Shown here piece by piece: positions 23,901 through 37,200 of a stretch of 64,000 nucleotides of DNA (positions are counted from its first letter, which is position 1; each line of letters opens with the position of its first letter). The position numbers and the translations under genes are program-made. The notes below the pieces were generated by a model. The model saw only the letters and a program-made list of their open reading frames with translations, was not told where the DNA came from and did not search any database. Source of the DNA: Petrolisthes cinctipes. Lineage: Eukaryota > Arthropoda > Malacostraca > Decapoda > Porcellanidae. The stretch lies in contig JAWQEG010000411.1 of assembly GCA_033782935.1 (NCBI GenBank), positions 927,501-991,500 on the forward strand, in the 5' to 3' direction.

Positions 23901-25287
23901 TGAGCCTGAATTTGAGATATAAACGGGTACTGAAGATGCATGCACATATCGACTTTTGTGCACCTAAAAGATCGATTTTCAGTATGTTTTGAGCATGTAT
24001 TTTGAAAATACTCTAACACGGAGTAGGCATGTACAGATCGCTTCTGGGACCCCTAAATATCGAATTTTCGGGTGTTTTGGGACTGAATTTGAGATATCGA
24101 CTTTTTGGCACCTAAAAGATCGATTTTTAGCATGTTTTTAGCCTATATTTTGAAAATATTCTAGCACTGTACAGATTGCTTCTGGGACCCTAAAATATTG
24201 AATTTTCGGGTATTTTGAGCCTGAATTTGAGATATAAACGGGTACAGAAAATACATGCACATATTGACTTTGGGCACCAAAAATATCGATTTTCAGCATG
24301 TTTTGGGCCTGAATTTTGAAAATACTCTAACACGGAGTAGGCATGTACAGATCGCTTCTGGGACCCCAAAATATCGAATTTTCGGGTGTTTAGGGCCAGA
24401 ATTTGAGATATAAACGGGTACAGAAGATGCATGCACATATCGACTTTTGGGCACCTAAAAGATCGATTTTCAGTATGTTTTTGGCCTGTATTTTGAAAAT
24501 ACTCTAACACGGAGTAGGCATGTACAGATACCTTCTGGGACCTCTAAATATCGAATTTTCGGGTGTTTTGGGACTGAATTTGAGATATCGATTTTTTGGC
24601 ACCTAAAATGTCGATTTTTAGCATGTTTTTAGCCTATATTTTGAAAATATTCTAGCACTGTATAGGCATGTACAGATTGCTTCTGGGACCCCAAAATATT
24701 AAATTTTCGGGTGTTTTGAGCCTGAATTTGAGATATAAACGGGTACAGAAGATACATGCACATATTGACTTTGGGCATCTATAATATCGATTTTCAGCAT
24801 GTTTTGGGCATGTATTTTGAAAATACTCTAATACTGAGTAGGCATGTACAGATTGCTTCTGGGACCCCAAAATATTGAATTTTCGGGTGTTTTGAGCCTG
24901 AATTTGAGATATAAACGGGTACAGAAGATACATGCACATATTGACTTTGGGCATCTAAAATATCGATTTTCAGCATGTTTTGGGTCTGTATTTTGAAAAT
25001 ACTCTAACACTGAGTAGGCATGTACAGATTGCTTCTGAGACCCCAAAATATTGAATTTTCGGGTGTTTTGAGCCTGAATTTGAGATATAAACGGGTACTG
25101 AAGATGCATGCACATATCGACTTTTGTGCACCTAAAAGATCGATTTTCAGTATGTTTTGAGCATGTATTTTGAAAATACTCTAACACGGAGTAGGCATGT
25201 ACAGATCGCTTCTGGGACCCCTAAATATCGAATTTTCGGGTGTTTTGGGACTGAATTTGAGATATCGACTTTTTGGCACCTAAAAGA
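20959..25287 (+). repeat. 1168-bp super-repeat, three full copies and a partial fourth
   Basis: Copies: 20959-22126, 22127-23294, 23295-24462, and partial 24463-25287. Each holds seven monomers: S2 (148), A1 (176), B1-head/A1-tail hybrid (176), B1 (177), S1 (148), A3 with the 10-bp deletion (166), B3 (177). Shared markers are CACTGTATAGGC, AAATATTAAATTTT, GGCATCTATAATA, GGGCATGTATTTTG and TTTTCGGGTATTTTG. Differences by eye are few: copies 1 and 2 share ATACTCCAAC (22163 and 23331 regions) where the next has ATACTCTAAC; 23051 has GACTGAATTT; copy 4 has TAATACTGAG (near 24829), GGGTCTG (near 24983) and TTCTGAGACC (near 25034). This is the most homogeneous expansion in the window. Confidence 0.93.
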
Positions 25288-26459
25288 TCGATTTTTAGCA
25301 TGTTTTTAGCCTATATTTTGAAAATATTCTAGCACTGTACAGATTGCTGCTGGGACCCCAAAATATTGAATTTTCGGGTGTTTTGAGCCTGAATTTGAGA
25401 TATAAACGGGTACTGAAGATGCATGCACATATCGACTTTTGTGCACCTAAAAGATCGATTTTCAGTATGTTTTGAGGATGTATTTTGAAAATACTCTAAC
25501 ACGGAGTAGGCATGTACAGATACCTTCTGGGACCCCTAAATATCGAATTTTCAGGTGTTTTGGGACTGAATTTGAGATATCGACTTTTTGGTACCTAAAA
25601 GATCGATTTTTAGCATGTTTTTAGCCTATATTTTGAAAATATTCTAGCACTGAGTAGGCATGTACAGATTGCTTCTGGGACCCCAAAATATAGAATTTTC
25701 GGGTGTTTTGAGCCTGAATTTGAGATATAAACGGGTACAGAAGATACATGCACATATTGACTTTGGGCACCAAAAATATCGATTTTCAGCATGTTTTGGG
25801 CCTGAATTTTGAAAATACTCTAACACGGAGTAGGCATGTACAGATCGCTTCTGGGACCCCAAAATATCGAATTTTCGGGTGTTTAGGGCCAGAATTTGAG
25901 ATATAAACGGGTACAGAAGATGCATGCACATATCGACTTTAGGGCACCTAAAAGATCGATTTTCAGTATGTTTTTGGCCTGTATTTTGAAAATACTCTAA
26001 CACGGAGTAGGCATGTACAGATACCTTCTGGGACCTCTATATATCGAATTTTCGGATGTTTTGGGACTGAATTTGAGATATCGATTTTTTGGCACCTAAA
26101 ATGTCGATTTAATTTAGCATGTTTTTAGCCTATATTTTGAAAATATTCTAGCACTGAGTAGGCATGTACAGATTGCTTCTGGGACCCCAAAATATTGAAT
26201 TTTCGGGTGTTTTGAGCCTGAATTTGAGATATAAACGGGTACAGAAGATACATTCACATATTGACTTTGGGCACCAAAAATATCGATTTTCAGCATGTTT
26301 TGGGCCTGAATTTTGAAAATACTCTAACACGGAGTAGGCATGTACAGATCGCTTCTGGGACCCCAAAATATCGAATTTTCGGGTGTTTTGAGCCTGAATT
26401 TGAGATATAAACGGGTACTGAAGATGCATGCACATATCGACTTTTGTGCACCTAAAAGA
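25288..26459 (+). repeat. Junction between the 1168-bp and 1812-bp blocks
   Basis: Monomers: 25288-25454 (167 bp, A head with the 10-bp deletion and B tail), S 25455-25602, A 25603-25778, B3 25779-25955, S2 25956-26103, A2 with the 3-bp insertion 26104-26282, B2 26283-26459. The A/B hybrid at 25288 is where the 1168-bp periodicity stops. The trimer 25455-25955 echoes 20458-20958. The first appearance of the 3-bp insertion in this part of the window is at 26104. Confidence 0.85.
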
Positions 26460-29400
26460 TCGATTTTCAGTATGTTTTGAGCATGTATTTTGAAAATACT
26501 CTAACACGGAGTAGGCATGTACAGATCGCTTCTGGGACCCCTAAATATCGAATTTTCGGGTGTTTTGGGACTGAATTTGAGATATCGACTTTTTGGCACC
26601 TAAAAGATCGATTTTTAGCATGTTTTTAGCCTATATTTTGAAAATATTCAAGCACTGTACAGATTGCTTCTGGGACCCTAAAATATTGAATTTTCGGGTA
26701 TTTTGAGCCTGAATTTGAGATGTAAACGGGTACAGAAGATACATGCACATATTGACTTTGGGCACCAAAAATATCGATTTTCAGCATGTTTTGGGCCTGA
26801 ATTTTGAAAATACTCTAACACAGAGTAGGCATGTACAGATCGCTTCTCGGACCCCAAAATATCGAATTTTCGGGTGTTTAGGGCCAGAATTTGAGATATA
26901 AACGGGTACAGAAGATGCATGCACATATCGACTTTTGGGCACCTAAAAGATCGATTTTCAGTATGTTTTTGGCCTGTATTTTGAAAATACTCTAACACGG
27001 AGTAGGCATGTACAGATACCTTCTGGGACCTCTAAATATCGAATTTTCGGGTGTTTTGGGACTGAATTTGAGATATCGATTTTTTGGCACCTAAAATGTC
27101 GATTTAATTTAGCATGTTTTTAGCCTATATTTTGAAAATATTCTAGCACTGAGTGCCATGTACAGATTGCTTCTGGGACCCCAAAATATTGAATTTTCGG
27201 GTGTTTTGAGCCTGAATTTGAGATATAAACGGGTACTGAAGATGCATGCACATATCGACTTTTGTGCACCTAAAAGATCGATTTTCAGTATGTTTTGAGC
27301 ATGTATTTTGAAAATACTCTAACACGGAGTAGGCATGTACAGATCGCTTTTGGGACCCCTAAATATCGAATTTACCGGTGTTTTGGGACTGAATTTGAGA
27401 TATCGACTTTTTGGCACCTAAAAGATCGATTTTTAGCATGTTTTTAGCCTATATTTTGAAAATATTCTAGCACTGTACAGATTGCTTCTGGGACTCCAAA
27501 ATATTGAATTTTTGGGTGTTTTGAGCCTGAATTTGAGATATAAACGGGTACAGAAGATACATGCACATATTGACTTTGGGCACCAAAAATATCGGTTTTC
27601 AGCATGTTTTGGGCCTGAATTTTGAAAATACTCTAACACGGAGTAGGCATGTACAGATCGCTTCTGGGACCCCAAAATATCGAATTTTCAGGTGTTTAGG
27701 GCCAGAATTTGAGATATAAACGGGTACAGAAGATGCATGCACATATCGACTTTTGTGCACCTAAAAGATCGATTTTTAGTATGTTTTTGGCCTGTATTTT
27801 GAAAATACTCTAACACGGAGTAGGCATGTACAGATACCTTCTTGGACCTCTAAATATCGAATTTTCGGGTGTTTTGGGACTGAATTTGAGATATCGATTT
27901 TTTGGCACCTAAAATGTCGATTTTTAGCATGTTTTTAGCCTATATTTTGAAAATATTCTAGCACTGTGTAGGCATGTACAGATTGCTTCTAGGACCCCAA
28001 AATATTGAATTTTCGGGTGTTTTAAGCCTGAATTTGAGATATAAACGGGTACAGAAGATACATGCACATATTGACTTTGGGCACCAAAAATATCGATTTT
28101 CAGCATGTTTTGGGCCTGAATTTTGAAAATACTCTAACACGGAGTAGGCATGTACAGATCGCTTCTGGGACCCCAAAATATCGAATTTTCGGGTGTTTTG
28201 AGCCTGAATTTGAGATATAAACGGGTACTAAAGATGCATGCACATATCGACTTTTGTGCACCTAAAAGATCGATTTTCAGTATGTTTTGAGCATGTATTT
28301 TGAAAATACTCTAACACGGAGTAGGCATGTACAGATCGCTTCTCGGACCCCTAAATATCGAATTTTCGGGTGTTTTGGGACTGAATTTGAGATATCGACT
28401 TTTTGGCACCTAAAAGATCGATTTTTAGCATGTTTTTAGCCTATATTTTGAAAATATTCTAGCACTGTACAGATTGCTTCTGGGACCCTAAAATATTGAA
28501 TTTTCGGGTATTTTGAGCCTGAATTTAAGATATAAACGGGTACAGAAGATACATGCATATATTGACTTTGGGCACCAAAAATATCGATTTTCAGCATGTT
28601 TTGGGCCTGAATTTTGAAAATACTCTAACACGGAGTAGGCATGTACAGATCGCTTCTCGGACCCCAAAATATCGAATTTTCGGGTGTTTAGGGCCAGAAT
28701 TTGAGATATAAACGGGTACAGAAGATGCATGCACATATCGACTTTTGGGCACCTAAAAGATCGATTTTCAGTATGTTTTTGGCCTGTATTTTGAAAATAC
28801 TCTAACACGGAGTAGGCATGTACAGATACCTTCTGGGACCTCTAAATATCGAATTTTCGGGTGTTTTGGGACTGAATTTGAGATATCGATTTTTTGGCAC
28901 CTAAAATGTCGATTTAATTTAGCATGTTTTTTAGCCTATATTTTGAAAATATTCTAGCACTGAGTAGGCATGTACAGATTGCTTCTGGGACCCCAAAATA
29001 TTGAATTTTCGGGTGTTTTGAGCCTGAATTTGAGATATAAACGGGTACTGAAGATGCATGCACATATCGACTTTTGTGCACCTAAAAGATCGATTTTCAG
29101 TATGTTTTGAGCATGTATTTTGAAAATACTCTAACACGGAGTAGGCATGTACAGATCGCTTCTGGGACCCCTAAATATCGAATTTACCGGTGTTTTGGGA
29201 CTGAATTTGAGATATCGACTTTTTGGCACCTAAAAGATCGATTTTTAGCATGTTTTTAGCCTATATTTTGAAAATATTCTAGCACTGTACAGATTGCTTC
29301 TGGGACTCCAAAATATTGAATTTTTGGGTGTTTTGAGCCTGAATTTGAGATATAAACGGGTACAGAAGATACATGCACATATTGACTTTGGGCACCAAAA

Positions 29401-31214
29401 ATATCGATTTTCAGCATGTTTTGGGCCTGAATTTTGAAAATACTCTAACACGGAGTAGGCATGTACAGATCGCTTCTGGGACCCCAAAATATCGAATTTT
29501 CAGGTGTTTAGGGCCAGAATTTGAGATATAAACGGGTACAGAAGATGCATGCACATATCGACTTTTGTGCACCTAAAAGATCGATTTTTAGTATGTTTTT
29601 GGCCTGTATTTTGAAAATACTCTAACACGGAGTAGGCATGTACAGATACCTTCTTGGACCTCTAAATATCGAATTTTCGGGTGTTTTGGGACTGAATTTG
29701 AGATATCGATTTTTTGGCACCTAAAATGTCGATTTTTAGCATGTTTTTAGCCTATATTTTGAAAATATTCTAGCACTGTGTAGGCATGTACAGATTGCTT
29801 CTAGGACCCCAAAATATTGAATTTTCGGGTGTTTTAAGCCTGAATTTGAGATATAAACGGGTACAGAAGATACATGCACATATTGACTTTGGGCACCAAA
29901 AATATCGATTTTCAGCATGTTTTGGGCCTGAATTTTGAAAATACTCTAACACGGAGTAGGCATGTACAGATCGCTTCTGGGACCCCAAAATATCGAATTT
30001 TCGGGTGTTTTGAGCCTGAATTTGAGATATAAACGGGTACTGAAGATGCATGCACATATCGACTTTTGTGCACCTAAAAGATCGATTTTCAGTATGTTTT
30101 GAGCATGTATTTTGAAAATACTCTAACACGGAGTAGGCATGTACAGATCGCTTCTCGGACCCCTAAATATCGAATTTTCGGGTGTTTTGGGACTGAATTT
30201 GAGATATCGACTTTTTGGCACCTAAAAGATCGATTTTTAGCATGTTTTTAGCCTATATTTTGAAAATATTCTAGCACTGTACAGATTGCTTCTGGGACCC
30301 TAAAATATTGAATTTTCGGGTATTTTGAGCCTGAATTTGAGATATAAACGGGTACAGAAGATACATGCACATATTGACTTTGGGCACCAAAAATATCGAT
30401 TTTCAGCATGTTTTGGGCCTGAATTTTGAAAATACTCTAACACGGAGTAGGCATGTACAGATCGCTTCTCGGACCCCAAAATATCGAATTTTCGGGTGTT
30501 GAGGGCCAGAATTTGAGATATAAACGGGTACAGAAGATGCATGCACATATCGACTTTTGGGCACCTAAAAGATCGATTTTCAGTATGTTTTTGGCCTGTA
30601 TTTTGAAAATACTCTAACACGGAGTAGGCATGTACAGATACCTTCTGGGACCTCTAAATATCGAATTTTCGGGTGTTTTGGGACTGAATTTGAGATATCG
30701 ATTTTTTGGCACCTAAAATGTCGATTTAATTTAGCATGTTTTTAGCCTATATTTTGAAAATATTCTAGCACTGAGTAGGCATGTACAGATTGCTTCTGGG
30801 ACCCCAAAATATTGAATTTTCGGGTGTTTTGAGCCTGAATTTGAGATATAAACGGGTACTGAAGATGCATGCACATATCGACTTTTGTGCACCTAAAAGA
30901 TCGATTTTCAGTATGTTTTGAGCATGTATTTTGAAAATACTCTAACACGGAGTAGGCATGTACAGATCGCTTCTGGGACCCCTAAATATCGAATTTACCG
31001 GTGTTTTGGGACTGAATTTGAGATATCGACTTTTTGGCACCTAAAAGATCGATTTTTAGCATGTTTTTAGCCTATATTTTGAAAATATTCTAGCACTGTA
31101 CAGATTGCTTCTGGGACTCCAAAATATTGAATTTTTGGGTGTTTTGAGCCTGAATTTGAGATATAAACGGGTACAGAAGATACATGCACATATTGACTTT
31201 GGGCACCAAAAATA
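26460..31214 (+). repeat. 1810/1812-bp super-repeat, two copies and a partial third
   Basis: Copies: 26460-28269 (1810 bp), 28270-30081 (1812 bp) and partial 30082-31214. Order: S1, A3 (10-bp deletion), B3, S2, A-head/B-tail hybrid with the 3-bp insertion, S1, A3 (10-bp deletion), B3, S2, A, B2. Markers: CTTCTCGGACC, GAATTTACCGG, AATTTTTGGGTG, TTCTTGGACC and CTTCTAGGACC with GTTTTAAGCC. Length differences between copies are explained by single-base changes in the hybrid: 179 bp at 27099 (GAGTGCCATG), 181 bp at 28909 (one extra T), 180 bp at 30721. Confidence 0.9.
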
Positions 31215-32216
31215 TCGATTTTCAGCATGTTTTGGGCCTGAATTTTGAAAATACTCTAACACGGAGTAGGCATGTACAGATACCTTCTTGGACCTCTAAA
31301 TATCGAATTTTCGGGTGTTTTGGGACTGAATTTGAGATATCGATTTTTTGGCACCTAAAATGTCGATTTTTAGCATGTTTTTAGCCTATATTTTGAAAAT
31401 ATTCTAGCACTGTGTAGGCATGTACAGATTGCTTCTAGGACCCCAAAATATTGAATTTTCGGGTGTTTTAAGCCTGAATTTGAGATATAAACGGGTACAG
31501 AAGATACATGCACATATTGACTTTGGGCACCAAAAATATCGATTTTCAGCATGTTTTGGGCCTGAATTTTGAAAATACTCTAACACGGAGTAGGCATGTA
31601 CAGATCGCTTCTGGGACCCCAAAATATCGAATTTTCGGGTGTTTAGGGCCAGAATTTGAGATATAAACGGGTACAGAAGATGCATGCACATATCGACTTT
31701 TGGGCACCTAAAAGATCGATTTTCAGTATGTTTTTGGCCTGTATTTTGAAAATACTCTAACACGGAGTAGGCATGTACAGATACCTTCTGGGACCTCTAA
31801 ATATCGAATTTTCGGGTGTTTTGGGACTGAATTTGAGATATCGATTTTTTGGCACCTAAAATATCGATTTTCAGCATGTTTTTAGCCTATATTTTGAAAA
31901 TATTCTAGCACTGTGTAGGCATGTACAGATTGCTTCTAGGACCCCAAAATATTGAATTTTCGGGTGTTTTAAGCCTGAATTTGAGATATAAACGGGTACA
32001 GAAGATACATGCACATATTGACTTTGGGCACCAAAAATATCGATTTTCAGCATGTTTTGGGCCTGAATTTTGAAAATACTCTAACACGGAGTAGGCATGT
32101 ACAGATCGTTTCTGGGACCCCAAAATATCGAATTTTCGGGTGTTTAGGGCCAGAATTTGAGATATAAACGGGTACAGAAGATGCATGCACATATCGACTT
32201 TTGGGCACCTAAAAGA
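31215..32216 (+). repeat. B-head/S-tail hybrid followed by a 501-bp duplication
   Basis: Monomer 31215-31362 (148 bp) has a B-type head (CAGCATGTTTTGGGCCTGAATTTTG) but an S2-type tail (ATACCTTCTTGGACC, GATATCGATTTTTTGG). The 1812-bp periodicity ends here. Next come A 31363, B3 31539, S2 31716, then A 31864, B3 32040. The two A monomers share CTTCTAGGACC and GTTTTAAGCC, also seen at 27917 and 29729, so the trimer 31363-31863 has been duplicated as 31864-32364. Confidence 0.86.
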
Positions 32217-34218
32217 TCGATTTTCAGTATGTTTTTGGCCTGTATTTTGAAAATACTCTAACACGGAGTAGGCATGTACAGATACCTTCTGGGACCTCTA
32301 AATATCGAATTTTCGGGTGTTTTGGGACTGAATTTGAGATATCGATTTTTTGGCACCTAAAATATCGATTTTCAGCATGTTTTTAGCCTATATTTTGAAA
32401 ATATTCTAGCACTGTGTAGGCATGTACAGATTGCTTCTGGGACCCCAAAATATTGAATTTTCGGGTGTTTTGAGCCTGAATTTGAGATATAAACGGGTAC
32501 AGAAGATACATGCACATATTGACTTTGGGCATCTAAAATATCGATTTTCAGCATGTTTTGGGCCTGTATTTTGAAAATACTCTAACACTGAGTAGGCATG
32601 TACAGATTGCTTCTGGGACCCCAAAATATTGATTTTTCGGGTGTTTTGAGCCTGAATTTGAGATATAAACGGTACTGAAGATGCATGCACATATCGACTT
32701 TTGTGCACCTAAAAGATCGATTTTCAGTATGTTTTGAGCATGTATTTTGAAAATACTCTAACACGGAGTAGGCATGTACAGATCGCTTCTGGGACCCCTA
32801 AATATCGAATTTTTGGGTGTTTTGGGACTGAATTTGAGATATCGCCTTTTTGGCACCTAAAAGATCGATTTTTAGCATGTTTTTAGCCTATATTTTGAAA
32901 ATATTCTAGCACTGAGTTGGCATGTACAGATTGCTTCTGGGACCCCAAAATATAGAATTTTCGGGTGTTTTGAGCCTGAATTTGAGATATAAACGGGTAC
33001 AGAAGATACATGCACATATTGACTTTAGGCACCAAAAATATCGATTTTCAGCATGTTTTGGGCCTGAATTTTGAAAATACTCTAACACGGAGTAGGCATG
33101 TACAGATCGCTTCTGGGACTCCAAAATATCGAATTTTCGGGTGTTTATGGCCAGAATTTGAGATATAAACGGGGACAGAAGATGCATGCACATATCGACT
33201 TTTGGGCACCTAAAAGATCGATTTTCAGTATGTTTTTGGCCTGTATTTTGAAAATACTCTAACACGGAGTAGGCATGTACAGATACCTTCTGGGACCTCT
33301 AAATATCGAATTTTCGGGTGTTTTGGGACTGAATTTGAGATATCGATTTTTTGGCACCTAAAATATCGATTTTCAGCATGTTTTTAGCCTATATTTTGAA
33401 AATATTCTAGCACTGTGTAGGCATGTACAGATTGCTTCTGGGACCCCAAAATATTGAATTTTCGGGTGTTTTGAGCCTGAATTTGAGATATAAACGGGTA
33501 CAGAAGATACATGCACATATTGACTTTGGGCATCTAAAATATCGATTTTCAGCATGTTTTGGGCCTGTATTTTGAAAATACTCTAACACTGAGTAGGCAT
33601 GTACAGATTGCTTCTGGGACCCGAAAATATTGAATTTTCGGGTGTTTTGAGCCTGAATTTGAGATATAAACGGTACTGAAGATGCATGCACATATCGACT
33701 TTTGTGCACCTAAAAGATCGATTTTCAGTATGTTTTGAGCATGTATTTTGAAAATACTCTACCACGGAGTAGGCATGTACAGATCGCTTCTGGGACCCCT
33801 AAATATCGAATTTTTGGGTGTTTTGGGACTGAATTTGAGATATCGCCTTTTTGGCACCTAAAAGATCGATTTTTAGCATGTTTTTAGCCTATATTTTGAA
33901 AATATTCTAGCACTGAGTTGGCATGTACAGATTGCTTCTGGGACCCCAAAATATTGAATTTTCGGGTGTTTTGAGCCTGAATTTGAGATATAAACGGGTA
34001 CAGAAGATACATGCACTTATTGACTTTGAGCATCTAAAATATCGATTTTCAGCATGTTTTGGGCCTGTATTTTGAAAATACTCTAACACTGAGTAGGCAT
34101 GTACAGATTGCTTCTGGGACCCCAAAATATTGAATTTTCGGGTGTTTTGAGCCTGAATTTGAGATATAAACGGGTACTGAAGATGCATGCACATATCGAC
34201 TTTTGTGCACCTAAAAGA
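32217..34218 (+). repeat. 1001-bp super-repeat, two copies
   Basis: Copy 1 is 32217-33217 and copy 2 is 33218-34218. The order is S2-A1-B1, S1-A-B. The B1 monomers at 32541 and 33542 are 176 bp because AAACGGG has lost one G (AAACGGTAC), and both S1 monomers (32717, 33718) share AATTTTTGGGTG and GATATCGCCTTTTTGG. The second trimer differs: 32865 reads AAATATAGAATTTT and GACTTTAGGC (A3-like), whereas 33866 is A1-like with GACTTTGAGCATC. The clear identity therefore stops near 33950. Confidence 0.86.
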
Positions 34219-37200
34219 TCGATTTTCAGTATGTTTTGAGCATGTATTTTGAAAATACTCTAACACGGAGTAGGCATGTACAGATCGCTTCTGAGACCCC
34301 TAAATATCGAATTTACAGGTGTTTTGGGACTGAATTTGAGATATCGACTTTTTGGCACCTAAAAGATCGATTTTTAGCATGTTTTTAGCCTATATTTTGA
34401 AAATATTCTAGCACTGTACAGATTGCTTCTGGGACTACAAAATATTGAATTTTCGGGTGTTTTGAGCCTGAATTTGAGATATAAACGGGTACAGAAGATA
34501 CATTCACATATTGACTTTGGGCACCAAAAATATCGATTATCAGCATGTTTTGGGCCTGAATTTTGAAAATACTCTAACACGGAGTAGGCATGTACAGATC
34601 GCTTCTGGGACCTCAAAATATCGAATTTTCGGGTGTTTTGAGCCTGAATTTGAGATATAAACGGGTACTGAATATGCATGCACATATCGACTTTTGTGCA
34701 CCTAAAAGATCGATTTTCAGTATGTTTTGAGCATGTATTTTGAAAATACTCTAACACGGAGTAGGCATGTACAGATCGCTTCTGGGACCCCTAAATATCG
34801 AATTTTCGGGTGTTTTGGGACTGAATTTGAGATATCGACTTTTTGGCACCTAAAAGATCGATTTTTAGCATGTTTTTAGCCTATATTTTGAAAATATTCT
34901 AGCACAGTACAGATTGCCTCTGGGACCCCAAAATATTGAATTTTCGGGTGTTTTGAGCTTGAATTTGAGATATAAACGGGTACAGAAGATTCATGCACAT
35001 ATTGACTTTGGGCACCAAAAATATCGATTTTCAGCATGTTTTGGGCCTGAATTTTGAAAATACTCTAACACGGAGTATGCATGTACAGATCGCTTCTGGG
35101 ACCCCAAAATATCGAATTTTCGGGTGTTTAGGGCCAGAATTTGAGATATAAACGGGTACAGAAGATGCATGCACATATCGACTTTTGGGCACCTAAAAGA
35201 TCGATTTTCAGTATGTTTTTGGCCTGTATTTTGAAAATACTGTAACACGGAGTAGGCATGTACAGATACCTTCTGGGACCTCTAAATATCGATTTTTCGG
35301 GTGTTTTGGGACTGAATTTGAGATATCGATTTTTTGGCACCTAAAATGTCGATTTTTAGCTTGTTTTTAGCCTATATTTTGAAAATATTCTAGCACTGTG
35401 TAGGCATGTACAGATTGCTTCTGGGACCCCAAAATATTGAATTTTCGGGTGTTTTGAGCCTGAACTTGAGATATAAACGGGTACAGAAGATACATGCACA
35501 TATTGACTTTGGGCATCTAAAATATCGATTTTCAGCATGTTTTGGGCCTGTATTTTGAAAATACTCTAACACTGAGTAGGCATGTACAGATTGGTTCTGC
35601 TACCCCAAAATATCGAATTTTCGGGTGTTTTGAGCCTGAATTTGAGATATAAACGGGTACTGAAGATGCATGCACATATCGACTTTTGTGCACCTAAAAG
35701 ATCGATTTTCAGTATGTTTTGAGCATGTATTTTGAAAATACTCTAACACGGAGTAGGCATGTACAGATACCTTCTGGGACCCCTAAATATCGAATTTTCG
35801 GGTGTTTTGGGACTGAATTTGAGATATCGATTTTTTGGCACCTAAAATGTCGATTTTTAGCATGTTTTTAGCCTATATTTTGAAAATATTCTAGCACTGT
35901 GTAGGCATGTACAGATTGCTTCTGGGACCCCAAAATATTGAATTTTCGGGTGTTTTGAGCCTGAATTTGAGATATAAACGGGTACAGAAGATACATGCAC
36001 ATATTGACTTTGGGCATCTAAAATATCGATTTTCAGCATGTTTTAGGCCTGTATTTTGAAAATACTCTAACACTGAGTAGGCATGTACAGATTGCTTCTG
36101 GGACCCCAAAAAATTGAATTTTCGGGTGTTTTGAGCCTGAATTTGAGATATAAACGGGTACTGAAGATGCATGCACAAATCGACTTTTGTGCACCTAAAG
36201 GATCGATTTTCAGTATGTTTTGAGCATGTATTTTGAAAATACTCTAACACGGAGTAGGCATGTACAGATACCTTCTGGGACCCCTAAATATCGAATTTTC
36301 GGGTGTTTTGGGACTTAATTTGAGATATCGACTTTTTGGTACCTAAAAGATCGATTTTTAGCATGTTTTTAGCCTATATTTTGAAAATATTCTAGCACTG
36401 AGTAGGCATGTACAGATTGCTTCTGGGACCCCAAAATATTGAATTTTCGGGTGTTTTGAGCCTGAATTTGAGATATAAACGGGTACAGAAGATACATGCA
36501 CATATTGACTTTGGGCACCAAAAATATCGATTTTCAGCATGTTTTGGGCCTGAATTTTGAAAATACTCTAACACGGAGTAGTACAGGTCGCTTCTGGGAC
36601 CCCAAAATATCGAATTTTCGGGTGTTTAGGGCCAGAATTTGAGATATAAACGGGTACAGAAGATGCATGCACATTTTTGCACATTTTTGGGCACCTAAAA
36701 GATCGATTTTCAGTATGTTTTGGGCCTGTATTTTAAAAATACTCTAACACGGAGTAGGCATGTACAGATCGCTTCTGGGACCTCTAAATATCGAATTTTC
36801 GGGTGTTTTCGGACTGAATTTGAGATATCGATTTTTTGGCACCTAAAATGTCGATTTTTAGCATGTTTTTAGCCTATATTTTGAAAATATTCTAGCACTG
36901 TGTAGGCATGTACAGATTGCTTCTGGGACCCCAAAATATTGAATTTTCGGGTGTTTTGAGCCTGAATTTTAGATATAAACGGGTACAGAAGATACATGCA
37001 CATATTGACTTTGGGCATCTAAAATATCGATTTTCAGCATGTTTTGGGCCTGTATTTTGAAAATACTCTAACACTGAGTAGGCATGTACAGGTCGCTTCT
37101 GGGACCCCAAAATATCGAATTTTCGGGTGTTTAGGGCCAGAATTTGAGATATAAACGGGTACAGAAGATGCATGCACATTTTTGCACATTTTTGGGCACC

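Noticed and set aside
31184..31384. Plus-strand open frames of 61-67 codons (also 22067-22270, 48774-48974, 50786-50971, 55553-55753)
   Set aside because: Each appears only where a hybrid monomer happens to remove a stop codon. They are satellite sequence with no independent coding evidence.
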